From Phytohabitans sp036906915 (lineage in GTDB: Bacteria > Actinomycetota > Actinomycetes > Mycobacteriales > Micromonosporaceae), in contig NZ_JBAKHX010000002.1 in NCBI RefSeq assembly GCF_036906915.1, positions 62,001 through 126,000 on the forward strand: a stretch of DNA of 64,000 nucleotides, written 5' to 3'. The notes beneath the pieces were generated by a model. That model did not search any database and had not been told where the DNA came from. It worked only from the letters and a program-made list of their open reading frames with translations. Every line of letters begins with the position of its first letter. The stretch's first letter is position 1. Below are positions 9,373 through 17,656 of the stretch, in pieces. The position numbers were made by a program, and so were the translations under genes.

Positions 9373-10805
9373 GCGGCGACCTCCGTCGAGTCCACAGTGG
9401 AAAGCCATTCGACGATGCCCTCCACCGCGTCGCGGCACGTGCCGCAACCGGTGGTGGCCCTGGTCGCGGCGACCACGTCGTCGACGGACCTCGCACCGGC
9501 ACGCCAGCAGCGCACCAGTGCTCCCTTGGTGACCGTGTTGCACTGGCAGACGGTGACCGCGTCGGGCATGAGCGCCGGCGACTCGGCCGTCGTCGCGGCG
9601 CCACCGCCGATGGCCCGGCCGAGGAGCAGGGCCCGCCGGTCGACCGGCACCGGGGTGCCGCGGTCGAAGAGCTGGATCACCGTGCCGACCGCCGGGTTGT
9701 CGCCGAGCATGATGGCACCGGTGAGCCGCTCGTCGACGATCGTCAGCTTCGCGTACGTGCCGCGGGCCGGGTCGGCGAAGCTCAGCTCCTCCGCCACGGC
9801 GCCGTCAGGTGCCGGGGCACCCATGGCGGCGAGGTCGATGCCCGCGGCCTTGAGCCGCGTGACCACCGGGAGCGGCCGGTACCGGGCAGCTGGGTCGTCG
9901 CCGCCCAGCACCCGGGCGACGATGCGCGCCTGTTCCCAAGCGGGCGCCACCAGCCCGCTGACCACGCCGTCGTGCTGCGCGCAGTCACCGATCGCCGAGA
10001 TCGCCGGGTCGCTGGTGCGCATCCGGTCGTCAACCACGATGCCGCGCTCGACGGTGAGGCCGGCGGTGCGGGCAATCTCGGTCTCGGGACGCACTCCACA
10101 GGCCACCACCAGCAGGTCGGCGGTCAGCTCGCGGCCGCCGGCGAGGCCGAGCGTCACGCTGTTGGCATCGGCGGTTACGGACGACGCCATCGCGTCGAGG
10201 TGTGCGGTGATGCCGATGCCGGCGAGCGTCCGCACCAGTACGGAGCTGGCGCCGGGGTCGAGCTGGCGCTCCATCAGGTGCCCGACCGCGTGCACGACCT
10301 GCACGTCCAGGCCGCGGGCAGCCAGGCCGCGGGCAGCCTCGAGACCGAGCAGGCCACCACCGAGTACCAGGGCGGTGCGCGCACCGGCGGCGGTGGTGAG
10401 GATGCGCCGGCAGTCGTCGAGCGTGCGGAACACCGCCACCCGGTCCGGCAGGTCGGAGGTGTCCAGCCCGGCCAGCGGTGGCACGAGCGCGCGGCTGCCG
10501 GTGGCGAGCACCAGATGGTCGTACTCGATCTGCTCGCCGTCGGCGGTGGTGAGCTGGCGCGCGGCCCGGTCGATGGCGGTGACCGTCACTCCCGGGCGCA
10601 GGTCGATCCCGTGGCCGGCGGCCTCCGTGATCTCCACGTCGCGCTCGCCCACCTTGCCGGCGAGGACGCTGGACAACATGATCCGGTTGTAGGCCCGGTG
10701 CTGTTCCGCACCGAGCACTGTGATCTTCATGTCTGTGCCCCGGTCGCGGAGCTCAGCCGCGAGCCGCGACCCGGCCATGCCGTAGCCGACTATCACTACC
10801 TTCAT
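9369..10805 (-). CDS. FAD-dependent electron-transfer subunit of assimilatory nitrate reductase (NasB-like)
   Basis: A 478-residue pyridine nucleotide-disulfide oxidoreductase-type flavoprotein with an added C-terminal BFD-like [2Fe-2S] domain. Evidence: FAD site VIVGYGMAGSRLAAEL at the N-terminus, NAD(P)H site LVLGGGLLGLEAARGL, FAD site ISAIGDCAQHDG, and cysteines CQCNTVTKGALV ... TGCGTC near the end. It resembles the N-terminal half of NirB, so the two may share ancestry. Placed directly after nasC with an ATGA overlap, it probably passes electrons from NAD(P)H to the molybdenum subunit. The exact electron donor is not shown by the sequence. Confidence 0.88.
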   Translation of the reverse strand: MKVVIVGYGMAGSRLAAELRDRGTDMKITVLGAEQHRAYNRIMLSSVLAGKVGERDVEITEAAGHGIDLRPGVTVTAIDRAARQLTTADGEQIEYDHLVLATGSRALVPPLAGLDTSDLPDRVAVFRTLDDCRRILTTAAGARTALVLGGGLLGLEAARGLAARGLDVQVVHAVGHLMERQLDPGASSVLVRTLAGIGITAHLDAMASSVTADANSVTLGLAGGRELTADLLVVACGVRPETEIARTAGLTVERGIVVDDRMRTSDPAISAIGDCAQHDGVVSGLVAPAWEQARIVARVLGGDDPAARYRPLPVVTRLKAAGIDLAAMGAPAPDGAVAEELSFADPARGTYAKLTIVDERLTGAIMLGDNPAVGTVIQLFDRGTPVPVDRRALLLGRAIGGGAATTAESPALMPDAVTVCQCNTVTKGALVRCWRAGARSVDDVVAATRATTGCGTCRDAVEGIVEWLSTVDSTEVAA

Positions 10806-12895
10806 GCCGCTTCCACCTTGACTGCGCACACCTTGAACTCCGGCATTCGAGACGTCGGGTCGAGGGCGTCGCTCGTCAGTGAGTTGGCCCGGGCCGCGCC
10901 GCCCCAGTGGAATGGCGCGAAAACTGTGTCCGGCCGGATCGTCTCGGTCAGGCGGGCCGGAGCCCGCATCTGACCGCGCCGGCTGGTGACCACCACCTCG
11001 TCGCCGTGCTCGACGCCGAGGCGGGCGGCCAGGTCGGGGTGCATCTCCACGAACGCGTTCGGCGCCGCCTTGCTCAGGGGTGCGATGCGCCGGGTCTGCG
11101 CCCCGGACTGGTACTGGGCCAGGACCCGGCCGGTCGTGAGGTAGAGCGGGTACTCCGCGTCGACCTCTTCGGCGGCGGGACGGTGCTCGACCGGCAGGAA
11201 CCGTGCGAGGCCGTCCGGTGTGTGGAAGGTGTCGAGGAAGAGCCGCGGCGTACCCGGTCGGTCCACCGATGGGCACGGCCAGAACACGCCGTCCTCGGCG
11301 TCGACCCGCTCCCACGTCACGCCTGCGTAATCGGCCGTACCCCCGGCCGAAGCACGCCGCAGCTCCTCGAACACAGCGCGCGGTTCGGTGGTGAACCGTG
11401 CGCCGTTGCCGAGCCGGGAGGCCAGCTCGGCGATCACCGCCAGGTCCGTCCTCACCCCTGGCGGTGGCTCGCGGAGGGCGTGGCGCCGCAGCACCCGCCC
11501 TTCCAGGTTGGTCATCGTGCCGTCTTCCTCGGCCCACTGGGCGGTGGGAAACACCACGTCGGCCAGCGCCGCGGTCTCGGACAGCACGAAGTCGGAGACG
11601 ACCAGCAGGTCGAGGCTCTTGATGCGCTCCTCGATGTGCGCTGCGCGCGGGGCCGACACGACCGGGTTCGAGCCGAAGACCAGCATCGCCTTGGGGCCGG
11701 CTGGCGTGCCCAGGGAGTCGAGCAGCTCGTACGCCGACGGGCCCGGGCCGGGCAGCTCGTCGGGGTCGACGCCCCACACCGCGGCCACGTGGGCGCGCGC
11801 CGCCGGGTCGTCGATCTTCCGGTACCCGGGCAGCTGGTCGGCCTTCTGCCCGTGCTCGCGCCCGCCCTGCCCGTTGCCCTGGCCGGTGAGGCAGCCGTAC
11901 CCCGATCCCGGCCGTCCGGGCAGGCCGAGCGCGAGCGCCAGATTGATGTATGCGGTGACCGTGTCGACGCCCTTGGAGTGCTGCTCGGCGCCGCGCGCGG
12001 TCAGGATGATGGTCTTTCCACCGCCGGACAGCGCGTGGGCGGCGGCCTCCAGGTCGGCGACCGGCACGCCGGTCATCCGCTCGACCCGGGCCGGCCAGTA
12101 GCTCGCGACCGTGCGCCGCACGTCGGCGAACCCGGTGGTGCGGGCGGCGATGTAGTCCTTGTCGATCCAGCCCTCGCTCAGCACGATGTGCAGCAGCGCG
12201 TTGGCGAGTGCCAGGTCGGTGCCCGGCGTCGGCGCCAGGTGCAGGGTGGCCTGCCGCGCGGTAGCGGTGAGCCGGGGGTCGATGACGATCAGCCTGCCGC
12301 CGCGCTGCTTCTGCTCGGTGAGGTAGCGCGCGAACGGCGGCATCGTTTCGGCCACGTTGGCGCCGACGAGAAGCAGGGTGTCGGCCTCGCCGATGTCGCT
12401 GAGCGGAAAGGGGAGACCCCGGTCGACGCCGAACGCCTTCATGCCCGCCGCGGCCGCCGACGACATGCAGAACCGGCCGTTGTAGTCGATGTTCTTGGTG
12501 TGCAGGCCGACGCGGGCGAACTTGCCCAGCGCGTACGCCTTCTCGTTGGTGAGACCGCCGCCACCGAAGACCGCGACGGCGTCCCGGCCGTGCTCGTCCT
12601 GGATCCTCTTGATCGTGTCGGCGACCTTGTCGAGCGCCTCTTCCCAGCTTGCCGGCCTCAGGGCGTCGCCTTCTCGGATGAGTGGCGTCGTCAGGCGGGC
12701 GGGGTGGTCGAGCAGCTCGGCCGACGTCCAGCCCTTCTGGCACATGCCGCCCCGGTTGGTGGGGAACTCCCGGGCCAGGACCTCGGTCTTCCCTTCCGGG
12801 GTGGCTCGCAACGTCATGCCGCACTGCAGGGCGCAGTACGGACAATGCGTGGCGACCTCTCGGGTCGCCGTCACCGCCTCCGCACCGCCTGTCAT
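10802..12895 (-). CDS. nasC: Assimilatory nitrate reductase catalytic subunit (molybdopterin)
   Basis: A ~697-residue Mo-bis-MGD oxidoreductase that reduces nitrate to nitrite in the cytoplasm; there is no Tat signal. The N-terminal [4Fe-4S] motif is HCPYCALQC followed by GGMCQKGW. Molybdopterin domains follow, with YNGRFCMSSAAAAGMKAFG (the Cys is the probable Mo ligand) and the C-terminal molydopterin-binding region (PLYLTTGRVLAQYQSG). I use the ATG that leaves a short N-terminus before the cluster motif; an in-frame GTG at 12925 would add ten residues, and neither has a strong ribosome binding site. It is the first gene of the operon. Confidence 0.93.
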   Translation of the reverse strand: MTGGAEAVTATREVATHCPYCALQCGMTLRATPEGKTEVLAREFPTNRGGMCQKGWTSAELLDHPARLTTPLIREGDALRPASWEEALDKVADTIKRIQDEHGRDAVAVFGGGGLTNEKAYALGKFARVGLHTKNIDYNGRFCMSSAAAAGMKAFGVDRGLPFPLSDIGEADTLLLVGANVAETMPPFARYLTEQKQRGGRLIVIDPRLTATARQATLHLAPTPGTDLALANALLHIVLSEGWIDKDYIAARTTGFADVRRTVASYWPARVERMTGVPVADLEAAAHALSGGGKTIILTARGAEQHSKGVDTVTAYINLALALGLPGRPGSGYGCLTGQGNGQGGREHGQKADQLPGYRKIDDPAARAHVAAVWGVDPDELPGPGPSAYELLDSLGTPAGPKAMLVFGSNPVVSAPRAAHIEERIKSLDLLVVSDFVLSETAALADVVFPTAQWAEEDGTMTNLEGRVLRRHALREPPPGVRTDLAVIAELASRLGNGARFTTEPRAVFEELRRASAGGTADYAGVTWERVDAEDGVFWPCPSVDRPGTPRLFLDTFHTPDGLARFLPVEHRPAAEEVDAEYPLYLTTGRVLAQYQSGAQTRRIAPLSKAAPNAFVEMHPDLAARLGVEHGDEVVVTSRRGQMRAPARLTETIRPDTVFAPFHWGGAARANSLTSDALDPTSRMPEFKVCAVKVEAA

Positions 12896-12995
12896 GCCTC
12901 GAAGCGTGCCCAGCAGCGGTTTCACCGCCGCGTCCCGATTGTTTCGAGCCTGCTAAGAGAGGTTCACTAGCCCTCCCGGCAGACGGTCAGGTGGG

Positions 12996-13010
12996 ATGAC
13001 TGCTGGTCAT
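12996..13010. promoter_or_regulatory. Inverted repeat upstream of the toxin-antitoxin pair (candidate operator)
   Basis: ATGAC-N5-GTCAT lies 22 bases before the antitoxin start, where a -35 element would sit relative to a TACGCT -10 candidate at 13019-13024. The placement fits autoregulation by the antitoxin, as in other TA modules. No direct evidence. Confidence 0.35.
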
Positions 13011-13031
13011 ACTCGCGGTACGCTTCAGCGC

Positions 13032-13277
13032 ATGACCAAGAAGGTGACGCTCTCCTTCCCGGACGACACCATCGAAGAGGCCAAGAGGTTCGCCAAGCGC
13101 GAGGGCCTGTCCCTGTCCGCGTGGATGGACCAGGCCGCCCGGGAAAAGGCGCTGCGCGAGGTCTTCGCCGCGCACGCTGCCGCGCTCAACCGTGCCGGCT
13201 TCGACCTGGAGGCCGCCGCGCTCGCTGACGAGCGCGAGGTGGCGATGGTCGACGCGGCGATCTTCCGTGCTTCGTAG
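13032..13277 (+). CDS. Antitoxin of a MazEF-like module
   Basis: An 81-residue protein beginning MTKKVTLSFPDDTIEEAK, the form of ribbon-helix-helix antitoxins (a beta-strand then two helices), followed by an acidic helical tail rich in Ala and Glu that would wrap the toxin. I use the internal ATG because the family starts at this strand; the longer open frame would run into the presumed operator. The 3' end overlaps the toxin gene by 11 bases. It should neutralise the toxin and repress its own promoter. Confidence 0.78.
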   Translation: MTKKVTLSFPDDTIEEAKRFAKREGLSLSAWMDQAAREKALREVFAAHAAALNRAGFDLEAAALADEREVAMVDAAIFRAS

Positions 13278-13560
13278 GGGCGAGATCTGGCGGGTGGAAG
13301 GCGCCCGCGAGCGGCTCGGCCTCGTGATCAGCTCAGACGTGTACAACAGCACCGACGTGCCGATCGTCCTGGTGGCGGAGGTCGTGGAAGCGGAACTGCT
13401 GCGCGACTCGCCGCTCGCCGTGCAGATGGGGCAGTACGTCGTGATGCCCGACCGGCTGTCGTCGCCGATGAAGAAGTGGTTCACCGAGTGCGTCGACTAT
13501 GCCGACACCGACACCATGAACAGGGTCGCCCGAGCCTTGCGCATCATCCAGGACCTCTAG
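13267..13560 (+). CDS. MazF/PemK-family endoribonuclease toxin
   Basis: A 97-residue protein with the family signature RRGEIWRVE at the N-terminus, then LGLVISSDVYN (family: RPVLVVSSDxxN) and a C-terminal helix ALRIIQDL. MazF enzymes cut single-stranded mRNA at short sequences. The GTG start lies within the last codons of the antitoxin, giving coupled translation. The substrate site cannot be predicted. An alternative view is a degraded PemK-like protein, but the length and signature look intact. Confidence 0.85.
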   Translation: MLRRGEIWRVEGARERLGLVISSDVYNSTDVPIVLVAEVVEAELLRDSPLAVQMGQYVVMPDRLSSPMKKWFTECVDYADTDTMNRVARALRIIQDL

Positions 13561-13575
13561 CCCACCCACACCGTC

Positions 13576-13617
13576 AAGGCGCCTCTCAAGTCGTTGGAGC
13601 GACTTGAGAGACGCCTT
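13576..13617. terminator. Bidirectional hairpin between mazF and narK
   Basis: An 18-bp stem with one mismatch: AAGGCGCCTCTCAAGTCG pairs with CGACTTGAGAGACGCCTT across a 6-base loop. It separates two convergent genes. Confidence 0.75.
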
Positions 13618-13634
13618 GGTCGTGGAGAAGGCGA

Positions 13635-14999
13635 CTAGACCGTGGCGTGGGCCAGGCTAGGGACCTGAGCGACGAGGACGCGGCGCCGCATGTAGCACCA
13701 CCAGGTGACGAAGAGGCAGACGGCGTACATCACGAAGAACCAGGAGAACGCGGTGCTGATCCCGCCGGTGGCGGTGTAGGAGTCGCTGATCGCCCGCGGC
13801 AGGTAGAAGCCACCAGCGGCGCCGACCGCCCCAGCGATGCCCAGGGTGGCCGCCGACTCCCGCTTGGCCGTGACCAGGTCCGGCGACTTCGCCGCGAAGA
13901 TGGCCGGGATCATCCGGTACGTCGAGCCGTTGCCAGCCCCGGCGAATGCGAAGAGCAGCGCGAACGAGGCGAGGAACATCGGCAGGTTGTGCGCACCGAC
14001 GGCGGTGATCACGCCGAAGGAGCCGAGGCCCATGAGGACGAAGCAGCCCGCGGTGACCCGGGCGCCGCCGACCTTGTCCGACAGCCAGCCGCCCACGGGT
14101 CGGGTCAGCGACCCGATCAGGGGGCCAGCGAACGCGAGCGTGATCGTGGCCGCGCCCAGGTGCGCCGTCGGCGCCTCCGGGAATTCCAGCTTCAGGACCA
14201 GTGGGAACACGGCCGAGTAGCCGAGGAACGAGCCGAACGTGCCGATGTATAGGAACGACATGACCCAGGTATGCAGCCGCTTGACGGTGGCGAACTGGGC
14301 CTTGAACGGCGTCTTGGTGACCGCCAGGTTGTTCATGAAGAAGTAAGCGCAGACCGCCGCGCCCAGGACCAGCGGCAGCCACATCAGCCCGCCGTAGACC
14401 AGCCCGCCAGCGATGACCACCGGGACGAACAGCTGCATGGTGCTGATACCGATGTTGCCGCCGGCCGCGTTGAGGCCGAGCGCGGCACCCTTTTTCTTCT
14501 CCGGATAGAAGAAGGAGATGTTTGTCATGGAAGAGGCGAAGTTGCCGCCGCCGAAGCCGGCCGTCGCGGCCAGCATCAGCACCACCCAGTACGGCGGCCG
14601 CGCGGTCACGGCCACGATGAGGCCCGTGATCGGGATGAGCAGCAGCAGGGCGCTGATCATGGTCCAGGTGCGCCCGCCGAGGCGGGTGACCGCGAAGGTG
14701 TACGGGATGCGCATCAGCGCGCCGATCAGGTTGGGCAGCGCGACCAGCCAGAACCGCTGGTCGACCGAGTACGGGAAGAGCGTCGCCGGCAGCGCGACGA
14801 CGACAACGCTCCAGATCGTCCAGACCGAGAACCCGAGGTGTTCGGCGAAGATCGAGAAGATCAGGTTGCGGCGGGCCACCTTGCGGCCTGTCGCGGCCCA
14901 GAAGGTTTCGTCCTCTGGGTCCCAGTCGGTGATCCACCGGCCCTTCGCGGCCGGAGCAGCCGCGGCGCCAGCCACGGGCGGGGTCAGTGTCGTACTCAT
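13635..14999 (-). CDS. narK: Nitrate/nitrite transporter NarK (MFS)
   Basis: A ~454-residue 12-TM major facilitator of the NarK/NasA branch. Both nitrate signature regions are present: AGFGGGNFASSMTNISFF in TM5 and FAGAGNGSTYRMIPAIF in TM11, each with the Gly-rich and Asn residues used for substrate passage. It should bring nitrate in for the adjacent nas/nir operon. I start at MSTTLTPP; a TTG nine bases upstream is possible. It is transcribed in the same direction as the nas operon but is separated from it by the TA module and a terminator, so it has its own promoter. Confidence 0.94.
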   Translation of the reverse strand: MSTTLTPPVAGAAAAPAAKGRWITDWDPEDETFWAATGRKVARRNLIFSIFAEHLGFSVWTIWSVVVVALPATLFPYSVDQRFWLVALPNLIGALMRIPYTFAVTRLGGRTWTMISALLLLIPITGLIVAVTARPPYWVVLMLAATAGFGGGNFASSMTNISFFYPEKKKGAALGLNAAGGNIGISTMQLFVPVVIAGGLVYGGLMWLPLVLGAAVCAYFFMNNLAVTKTPFKAQFATVKRLHTWVMSFLYIGTFGSFLGYSAVFPLVLKLEFPEAPTAHLGAATITLAFAGPLIGSLTRPVGGWLSDKVGGARVTAGCFVLMGLGSFGVITAVGAHNLPMFLASFALLFAFAGAGNGSTYRMIPAIFAAKSPDLVTAKRESAATLGIAGAVGAAGGFYLPRAISDSYTATGGISTAFSWFFVMYAVCLFVTWWCYMRRRVLVAQVPSLAHATV

Positions 15000-15126
15000 G
15001 ACCGGCAAGTTATGGAGGCGACTTTGCGGCCGGGTTCCGCCGGATGTACCCGGGGTGTAAAACCCGGCCTACCAGCCCATCCATCAGGGTTGTGAGGAGG
15101 CCGTCAGGGCCCGCTTTGAGCCCGCT

Positions 15127-15156
15127 TTGACCCTGACGGCGGCGACCGGGTATTGT
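15127..15156 (+). promoter_or_regulatory. Candidate promoter for rplM-rpsI
   Basis: TTGACC (15127-15132) and TATTGT (15151-15156) with an 18-base spacer, giving a leader of about 110 bases before rplM. The rest of the 276-base gap after narK shows nothing else I can name. Confidence 0.5.
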
Positions 15157-15275
15157 TGCCTGCTGTTGTGCTATGCCGTGAGCGCTGCCGTTGAACAAGC
15201 GGGCACATACAGCGGACCCAGCATGCGCCCCAAGACCCATGCGCCCCAAGACCGACGACGAGACAAGGTAAACCT

Positions 15276-15719
15276 GTGCGTACGTACAGCCCGAAGCCGG
15301 GTGAGATCGAGCGTCAGTGGCACGTCATCGACGCCGCTGACGTCGTCCTGGGACGTCTGGCGACCCACGCCGCCACGCTCCTGCGCGGCAAGCACAAGCC
15401 GACCTTCGCCCCGCACGTCGACACCGGCGACTTCGTGGTGATCGTTAACGCCGGCAAGGTGGCGCTGACCGGCAACAAGCGCGAGACCAAGGTCGCCTAC
15501 CGGCACTCCGGCTACCCGGGCGGTCTGAAGCAGGTCGGTTACGACGAGCTGCTGGCCAAGCGCCCCGACCGGGCCATCGAGCTCGCCGTCCGCGGCATGC
15601 TCCCGCACAACCGGCTCGGCCGTAAGCTCATCAAGAAGCTGAAGGTGTACGCCGGCCCAGAGCACCCTCACGCGGCCCAGCAGCCGGTGCCGTTCGAGAT
15701 CAAGCAGATCGCGCAGTGA
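15276..15719 (+). CDS. rplM: 50S ribosomal protein L13
   Basis: A 147-residue L13. Family landmarks: WHVIDAADVVLGRLAT at the N-terminus, LRGKHKPTFAPHVDTGD, and GMLPHNRLGRKLIKKLKVYAG near the end. The GTG start is preceded by GACAAGG. As in most bacteria it pairs with rpsI; the stop codon is followed after 20 bases by the S9 start. Confidence 0.98.
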   Translation: MRTYSPKPGEIERQWHVIDAADVVLGRLATHAATLLRGKHKPTFAPHVDTGDFVVIVNAGKVALTGNKRETKVAYRHSGYPGGLKQVGYDELLAKRPDRAIELAVRGMLPHNRLGRKLIKKLKVYAGPEHPHAAQQPVPFEIKQIAQ

Positions 15720-15739
15720 GCGCGGGCGAAGGAAACAGC

Positions 15740-16201
15740 ATGACCGACACCATCGTCCCGACCCCGCCGGCCGCCGAAGTCGCTCCGGTGGCGGTGACGC
15801 GCGTGCCGCGCGGTGACCGGCCGATCCAGACAGTGGGCCGCCGCAAGCAGGCCATCGTCCGGGTGCGCATCGTTGCGGGCACCGGCAAGGTGACCTGCAA
15901 CGGCCGCGACCTCGAGGAGTACTTCCCGAGCAAGGTCCACCAGCAGCTCATCCGCGAGCCGCTGGCGACCGCCGAAAAGGCTGAGGCGTTCGACATCGTC
16001 GCCAACCTGCGTGGCGGCGGCATCACCGGCCAGGCCGGCGCGCTGCGGCTGGGCATCGCGCGGGCACTCTGCGCCAACGACGTCGACGACCGGCCGGCGC
16101 TGAAGAAGGCCGGCTTCCTCACCCGTGACCCGCGGGTCAAGGAAAGCAAGAAGTACGGCCTCAAGAAGGCCCGCAAGGCGCCGCAGTACTCCAAGCGCTG
16201 A
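15740..16201 (+). CDS. rpsI: 30S ribosomal protein S9
   Basis: A ~153-residue S9 with an actinobacterial N-terminal extension of about 30 residues before the conserved GRRKQAIVRVRI. The end is the universal KKARKAPQYSKR, whose terminal Arg contacts P-site tRNA. I use the ATG preceded by GAAGGAAA; a GTG at 15716 overlapping the rplM stop would add eight residues. Confidence 0.98.
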   Translation: MTDTIVPTPPAAEVAPVAVTRVPRGDRPIQTVGRRKQAIVRVRIVAGTGKVTCNGRDLEEYFPSKVHQQLIREPLATAEKAEAFDIVANLRGGGITGQAGALRLGIARALCANDVDDRPALKKAGFLTRDPRVKESKKYGLKKARKAPQYSKR

Positions 16202-16221
16202 CGCGTTTGTACGCCTGATCG

Positions 16222-16265
16222 GACGGCCGGCCCGCCCCCATCCGGGGCCGCGGTGCCGGCCGTTT
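16222..16265 (+). terminator. Terminator after rplM-rpsI
   Basis: Outer stem CGGCCGGC / GCCGGCCG with an inner CCCC/GGGG pairing, followed by TTT. It sits 20 bases after the rpsI stop and before glmM, so glmM probably has its own promoter or depends on readthrough. Confidence 0.6.
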
Positions 16266-16306
16266 CGCTGCCGCCGTACTGGCGCTCCCCTGGAAGGCTT
16301 ACGTGC

Positions 16307-17656
16307 ATGGGTCGTCTCTTCGGCACCGACGGAGTACGTGGCCGGGCCAACGCTGAACTCACCCCCGAGCTCGCGCTGGCCATCGCGCTGGCCGCGGCGC
16401 GGACGCTCGCCGAGTCCGACCGCACCCACCCGCCGCTCGCGGTGGTCGGCCGCGACCCGCGGGCCAGTGGCGAGATGCTGGAGGCGGCCGTGGTGGCGGG
16501 GCTGGCCAGCGCCGGCGCCAACGTGGTACGCGTCGGCGTGCTGCCCACCCCGGGCGTGGCGTTCCTCACCGGCGAGGCCAAGGCCGACCTGGGGGTCATG
16601 CTCTCCGCTTCGCACAACCCGATGCCGGACAACGGCATCAAGCTCTTCGCCGCCGGTGGGCACAAGCTGCCCGACGACGTCGAGATGACGATCGAGGCGG
16701 CCGTGGAGAGCGGCGCTACCTGGGCCCGGCCGGTGGCTGGCGGCATCGGTCGCGTTCACGACCTGCTGGACGGCACAGACCACTACGTCCAGCACCTCGT
16801 CGGCACGGTCCCGCACCGGCTCGACGGCCTGAAGGTCGTGGTCGACTGCGCGAACGGGGCAGCCTCCGAGGTCGCGCCGGCCGCGTACGAGCAAGCCGGC
16901 GCCGAGGTCATCGCGATCCACGCCGAGCCCGACGGGCTCAACATCAACGACGGCTGCGGCTCGACCCACCTCGAGCCGCTGAAGGCCGCCGTCCGCGAGC
17001 ACGGTGCCCATCTGGGTATCGCGCACGACGGCGACGCCGACCGGTGCCTGACCGTCACGGCGGACGGCAACGAGGTCGACGGCGACCAGATCATGGCGAT
17101 CCTGGCGCTCGGGATGCGAGACGCGGGCACGCTGACCGCCGACACGCTGGTCGCGACCGTGATGAGCAACCTCGGGCTGCGCCTGGCGATGGCCGACGCC
17201 GGCATCCGGCTGGTCGAGACCAAGGTCGGCGACCGGTACGTGCTGGAGGAGCTGCGCGCGTCGGGGCTGGCGCTGGGCGGTGAGCAGAGCGGGCACGTCG
17301 TGATGCCGGCGTACGCCACGACCGGCGATGGCATCCTCACCGGCCTGCACCTGATGGCGCGGATGGCCGACACGGGCCGGTCGCTCGCCGACCTGGCGTC
17401 CGTGGTCACCAAGCTGCCGCAAGTACTGATCAACGTGCCGGTCGGCGACCGCGATGCCGGTGCCTCGGCGCCCGAGGTGCTGGCGGCGGCTGCCGAGGCC
17501 GATGCCCAGTTGGGTGCGACCGGCCGGGTGCTGCTCCGCCCGTCGGGCACCGAGCCGCTGGTGCGCGTGATGGTCGAGGCGGCGACCGTCGACACCGCCC
17601 GCGAGGTCGCCGAGCGCATCGCCGCCGTGGTCCGCACGGCATCACCAGCCGCCTAG
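16307..17656 (+). CDS. glmM: Phosphoglucosamine mutase GlmM
   Basis: A 449-residue alpha-D-phosphohexomutase converting glucosamine-6-phosphate to glucosamine-1-phosphate for UDP-GlcNAc and peptidoglycan. Visible: start MGRLFGTDGVRG, phosphoserine loop LSASHNPMPDNG (Ser102), metal loop HDGDADRC, and sugar/phosphate loop RPSGTEPLVRVM near the C-terminus. TGGAAGG precedes the ATG. It works with GlmS encoded 2 kb downstream. Its last four bases overlap the convergent aminotransferase gene. Confidence 0.97.
   Translation: MGRLFGTDGVRGRANAELTPELALAIALAAARTLAESDRTHPPLAVVGRDPRASGEMLEAAVVAGLASAGANVVRVGVLPTPGVAFLTGEAKADLGVMLSASHNPMPDNGIKLFAAGGHKLPDDVEMTIEAAVESGATWARPVAGGIGRVHDLLDGTDHYVQHLVGTVPHRLDGLKVVVDCANGAASEVAPAAYEQAGAEVIAIHAEPDGLNINDGCGSTHLEPLKAAVREHGAHLGIAHDGDADRCLTVTADGNEVDGDQIMAILALGMRDAGTLTADTLVATVMSNLGLRLAMADAGIRLVETKVGDRYVLEELRASGLALGGEQSGHVVMPAYATTGDGILTGLHLMARMADTGRSLADLASVVTKLPQVLINVPVGDRDAGASAPEVLAAAAEADAQLGATGRVLLRPSGTEPLVRVMVEAATVDTAREVAERIAAVVRTASPAA

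Noticed and set aside
12936..12956. Possible GlnR box upstream of nasC on the minus strand (TTAGC-N6-GAAAC)
   Set aside because: The GAAAC half agrees with the GlnR consensus but the GTnAC half matches at only two positions, and no second pair of half-sites is properly spaced. GlnR control is likely from known biology but is not supported by this sequence alone.
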